Source of the DNA: Lucifuga dentata
Lineage: Eukaryota > Chordata > Actinopteri > Ophidiiformes > Bythitidae
Reading direction: 5' to 3'
NCBI GenBank assembly: GCA_014773175.1
Contig: VXCM01000246.1
Coordinates: 260,501 to 324,500 of the forward strand
Length of the DNA stretch: 64,000 nt
Shown here: positions 60,716 through 64,000 of the stretch, one piece after another
Layout of the letters: each line of letters opens with the position of its first letter
How positions within the stretch are numbered: the stretch's first letter is position 1
Program-made: the position numbers and the translations under genes
The notes under the pieces: model-generated
The model's database searches: none
Told to the model about the DNA's origin: nothing
Seen by the model: only the letters and a program-made list of their open reading frames with translations

Positions 60716-63058
60716 GTAGATAAGTTAGTGCTGTGGAAACTATGAGAAAAGCATCATCTCTTATTCCTAAGAAGAACTAATAAGTTACATATACACAATT
60801 TATAGTATATGAGCTAACAATCCTACTGGATATAATAAACCTTACAGTGTATGATCCTGTACAATTATCCAAATTCATGTTTTGCTTGTTCAAATGAAGA
60901 ATGAGATTTTCTGCAGTGCTAATGACTGATAAGTTTCCTGCAGGAAAACCTAGCCAGATCATATTTCTACATACTTAATGGCTTTATGGCTCAAAGTAAT
61001 CACATTATGTAAGACTTCTCCATAAGGTCTGTAGATGTAATTTTGATTGAGTGAAATGTATTAATAATGTGATTTAATCCTCATAACTACTTTTGTACCT
61101 GAATCACTGAAGAATTTCACCATTATTACCCCTTGAGGTTCTGATTCTGGTGGCACTGTTCCATTTTTTTTGATAATTATCATAATACCCCCCCAAAAAA
61201 CCCTCAAAATATTTCAATGAAATTAGGCCTAATTAATTTGAAATATTTTGAGTACTTTTACCAAGGATGACTAGCTTTCAACTGCAACCAAATTTAGATG
61301 ATGTATGCACAAATAATCTCAGCATTCCTGCAAAGTTTGTTTTTCATTTGACCTATACACAATAAATGTTAATGGCCATAACTCAGTGGCCATGAATTTG
61401 ACTCACATCAGAATTTGTACAGTTTATTCTCACAAAAGCCCCAATATTACCAGACAGGATTTATTCTTTTAAATCATCAGCCAATTTGCTTGATTTTCTA
61501 TCACTATAATTTTGATACAGATCTGGATCTGGATGCAGATTAAAAATTTGCCAACATTTTCTGTGATTAAAATAGATGTAGATAATTGTGCAGCCTTGCC
61601 AGTGGCATGCACTCTCTGAGTTCATTCTAGTTAGTGGTGCTTTGTCCAGCATGCAGCAATGTTGAGATGTTCTCACCCCTTGTCTTGTTAACCTGCTTTA
61701 CTACACTGTGACTTTTGTTGAGACCTGTCAGGATTTTTTCTTTCCTTTCAGCACCTGGCCTCCATAGGTATGTATAGTATGTGTGCATCCATTAGGTGCG
61801 TCTATGGGAGAGAACACCAAAGGTACATATTGAGTTCAGCGTGAAGCTGGAAGAATATAGGTTATGGACTGACCCTTTGTTGCTGTTTGCCATTCCCACA
61901 TTTTGAGAAGGAATGCTACAGGTTTATGTCAACTCAGGGTAAAATATGAAACTGTGTAGGAATGTCTGCGGACCTGTATGAAATTATTATTTATTTAGTC
62001 AAGTTTTACACTTTTATAAGTGTAAAACTGAGATATGTTTTGACAGATGTCCTCAGCAGTTTTCTGCACTATGCATAAGTGCATTTGAATATTTATTCAG
62101 TTGTAAATTGCAGCATTGTGGTGGGCAGAGAGTTGATTCACTCTGCACTTCAGTCTGCCCTCCTGAAGACAGGACAGTCTTTCCTCCTGATACCAGGAGC
62201 TTGATGTCTCTGCTTCTCGCTCGTTAGGGGCTGCATGACACTGTGAGGGTTCACTGTGAGGGAAGATTTCCAGAGCAGCGACACGTTAACTCAGAGACAG
62301 GAAAAACCCTGATAAGGCCCTTGAGTAATCTTGAGTAATGCCTGTTATCAGTGCCATTAGCAGAGGATGTTATAGTTATTTGGAAAGGAAAAGAGAAAGC
62401 ATGAATAACAAGAACACAACATTTCTCACTAAACACAAATGAGCTGCCTTTGGAGTGGAACACAGCCCAAGATAAATGTTTTTTTTTTCTCTTTCAGTCA
62501 ATAAATTGCGGCTTGATTTCCAGACGCTACTCACTACTCCCTCATGAGTTGGTGTGATTACCCGTCTCCCATGAGGCTGCTGGTTTCCAAATCCTCCCAG
62601 TAATCACCTCAGCCGAAGCAACCTTCACACACCCTCACTCACCCTTCTCAGTAATCTCACTACCTACATCACCAAGCAGCAACAGTGACATTCAACTAGA
62701 CTAGAATATCTTAGACAGAGACAACATCAGCTTAAATGCATGCATGAAGTATAGAAATCTTCTGAAAATATGAGATGAGGTGGAATTGCTGAAATAGTGC
62801 TTGTTTTTCTCAACAGCAGTGTCTCAACACACTGCATGGGAATGAACTGAACGGATATCTAATTTTCCTGATGATGAAAAGGAGGGTGAATTCCAGAGGT
62901 GGCCATGTGAAAGTTCACTCCTACTGTGAAGATTAGTTTGAAGATGGTTTACTCTGGTAAATCTAGGGTGTTTTCCTGGTCATTTCCAAGGAATTTTGGC
63001 ATATCTGAAGTCTGCAACATGTCCTTACTGAAACCGCGTGATCCACATGTCACCATGC

Positions 63059-63062
<4 letters not shown>

Positions 63063-63089
<27 letters not shown>
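63063..63089 (+). repeat. Poly(A) tract, about 27 bp
   Basis: Uninterrupted A run in fbln2 intronic sequence; a poly(T) run of about 19 lies at 63358-63376. Confidence 0.85.
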
Positions 63090-63092
<3 letters not shown>

Positions 63093-64000
63093 TCTGGTCC
63101 AGATGCAGGAAACCAGTCATAAACAAGATAAGTAAAAAGTAAAGAAAGATTGGTGATAAATTATAACCAATAAAAGCTCTGCTGCTTGTACCATCTGCAT
63201 TTCTGTCATTAACATGAAAACAAAGTGCAGTTGCGTACAGTATACTTATCTAATACTGTATATCTTACATGCATTTTTATTCTTTTTGATAACATGATTT
63301 CTAATACACAAAATAGTCGTGTCTAGTTGAACTTTTATTCCTTTGAGCTTTGTGTCTTTTTTTTTTTTTTTTTTTTGTCAAAAATTAGAATTTTAAATGA
63401 ATTTCCTCTGGCAAGAAATGAGCAAATTTCCTGTGTTGTGGTTTGGAATATATTAGGTATAATAAGGCAACAGGAAAGGAGTTCACATACAAATTGTGTG
63501 ATTAACTGGAGAATATTTAGTCAAATATTCCAGTCATGACTGGTGTGTCATGGAATGCACCTAGCCAATTTAATCCAATGGTGATTTAACATACGGTAGT
63601 AGCGTGATATCTACACAGTCACAAGGTGTGCATCCTTGGATGTGTCAAGGACATATGTTACACTCATAGAAAACACTGTGTGAGTCACAATCAAAAATCC
63701 TCTATATTATTATTATTATTGAGGTTATCTAACCACAGGGAGGTGTAATTGGATTGGAGGTTTCTGTGTGAAACCATGCAAGACTGAGGTTAACCCTCAG
63801 GGCTCACATCAATTACTATAACCTCAGGGAAGAGTACATAAAGATAGATCACACATTTCAGTTTCAATCTCAGAGTTTAAGAGAATATATGTCAATAACT
63901 GAAACTCAATTTAGCTGTTTTAGAAAAGAAGTCTTTCGATAAGGAGGAAAAGCCTCCCAGTTATGTCACAGTCAGCTGCTTTAGGACACTGATTATTTTT

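Larger units (their letters stand above)
59984..64000 (+). other. fbln2: fbln2 intronic sequence to the window end
   Basis: The gene is cut by the window. No EGF-like or anaphylatoxin-like exon was found in this 4 kb. Two short phase-compatible candidate exons (60602-60715 and 61752-61767) are listed separately. The rest is AT-rich intron with microsatellites and poly(A)/poly(T) runs. Confidence 0.6.

Noticed and set aside
62501..62555. Acceptor-like TTTCTCTTTCAG followed by open frame as another fbln2 exon
   Set aside because: In phase 1 it reaches a stop after 16 codons and has no donor; no fibulin-2 similarity.

Overview
This window is teleost fish nuclear DNA: AT-rich, intron-rich, dense in dinucleotide and tetranucleotide microsatellites and decayed interspersed repeats, with split vertebrate genes. 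The species cannot be named from the sequence. Three genes are recognised, all from a block that sits together on human 3p25 (IQSEC1 - NUP210 - HDAC11 - FBLN2), in the same relative orientations as in human. This is ordinary conserved synteny; I found no new biological system and no CRISPR, phage or bacterial content.

Layout. (1) 1-18953: probably intron 1 of iqsec1 (minus strand), with repeats only. (2) 18954-19210: first coding exon of iqsec1, an ARF guanine-nucleotide exchange factor, inside a CpG-enriched stretch; the rest of the gene lies to the left of the window. (3) 19.3-27.5 kb: intergenic DNA with two striking palindromic clusters (23.3-24.0 kb) and decayed repeats; its right end probably holds the 3' UTR of nup210. 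(4) 27536-49455: a complete nup210 gene on the minus strand, which I could reconstruct as 38 coding exons with continuous phase (about 1,816-1,822 residues). (5) 49.5-56.0 kb: intergenic DNA between the divergently transcribed nup210 and fbln2, with a long ACT/AAT/AAG microsatellite. HDAC11, which lies here in human, was not found. (6) 56.0 kb to the end: the 5' part of fbln2 (fibulin-2) on the plus strand: a likely non-coding exon 1, a 1.46 kb exon carrying the signal peptide, the cysteine-rich domain and the cysteine-free spacer, and then intron with one phase-compatible candidate exon. The gene continues past the window.

The three gene products work in different places (ARF GEF at synapses and membranes, nuclear pore membrane ring, extracellular matrix), so their grouping reflects ancestral linkage and not a pathway.

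A technical point runs through the window. There are fifteen isolated single N bases, and several are flanked by exact 63-67 bp direct duplications. This looks like unmerged contig-end overlap from assembly and should not be read as biology. One N falls in a nup210 splice donor.
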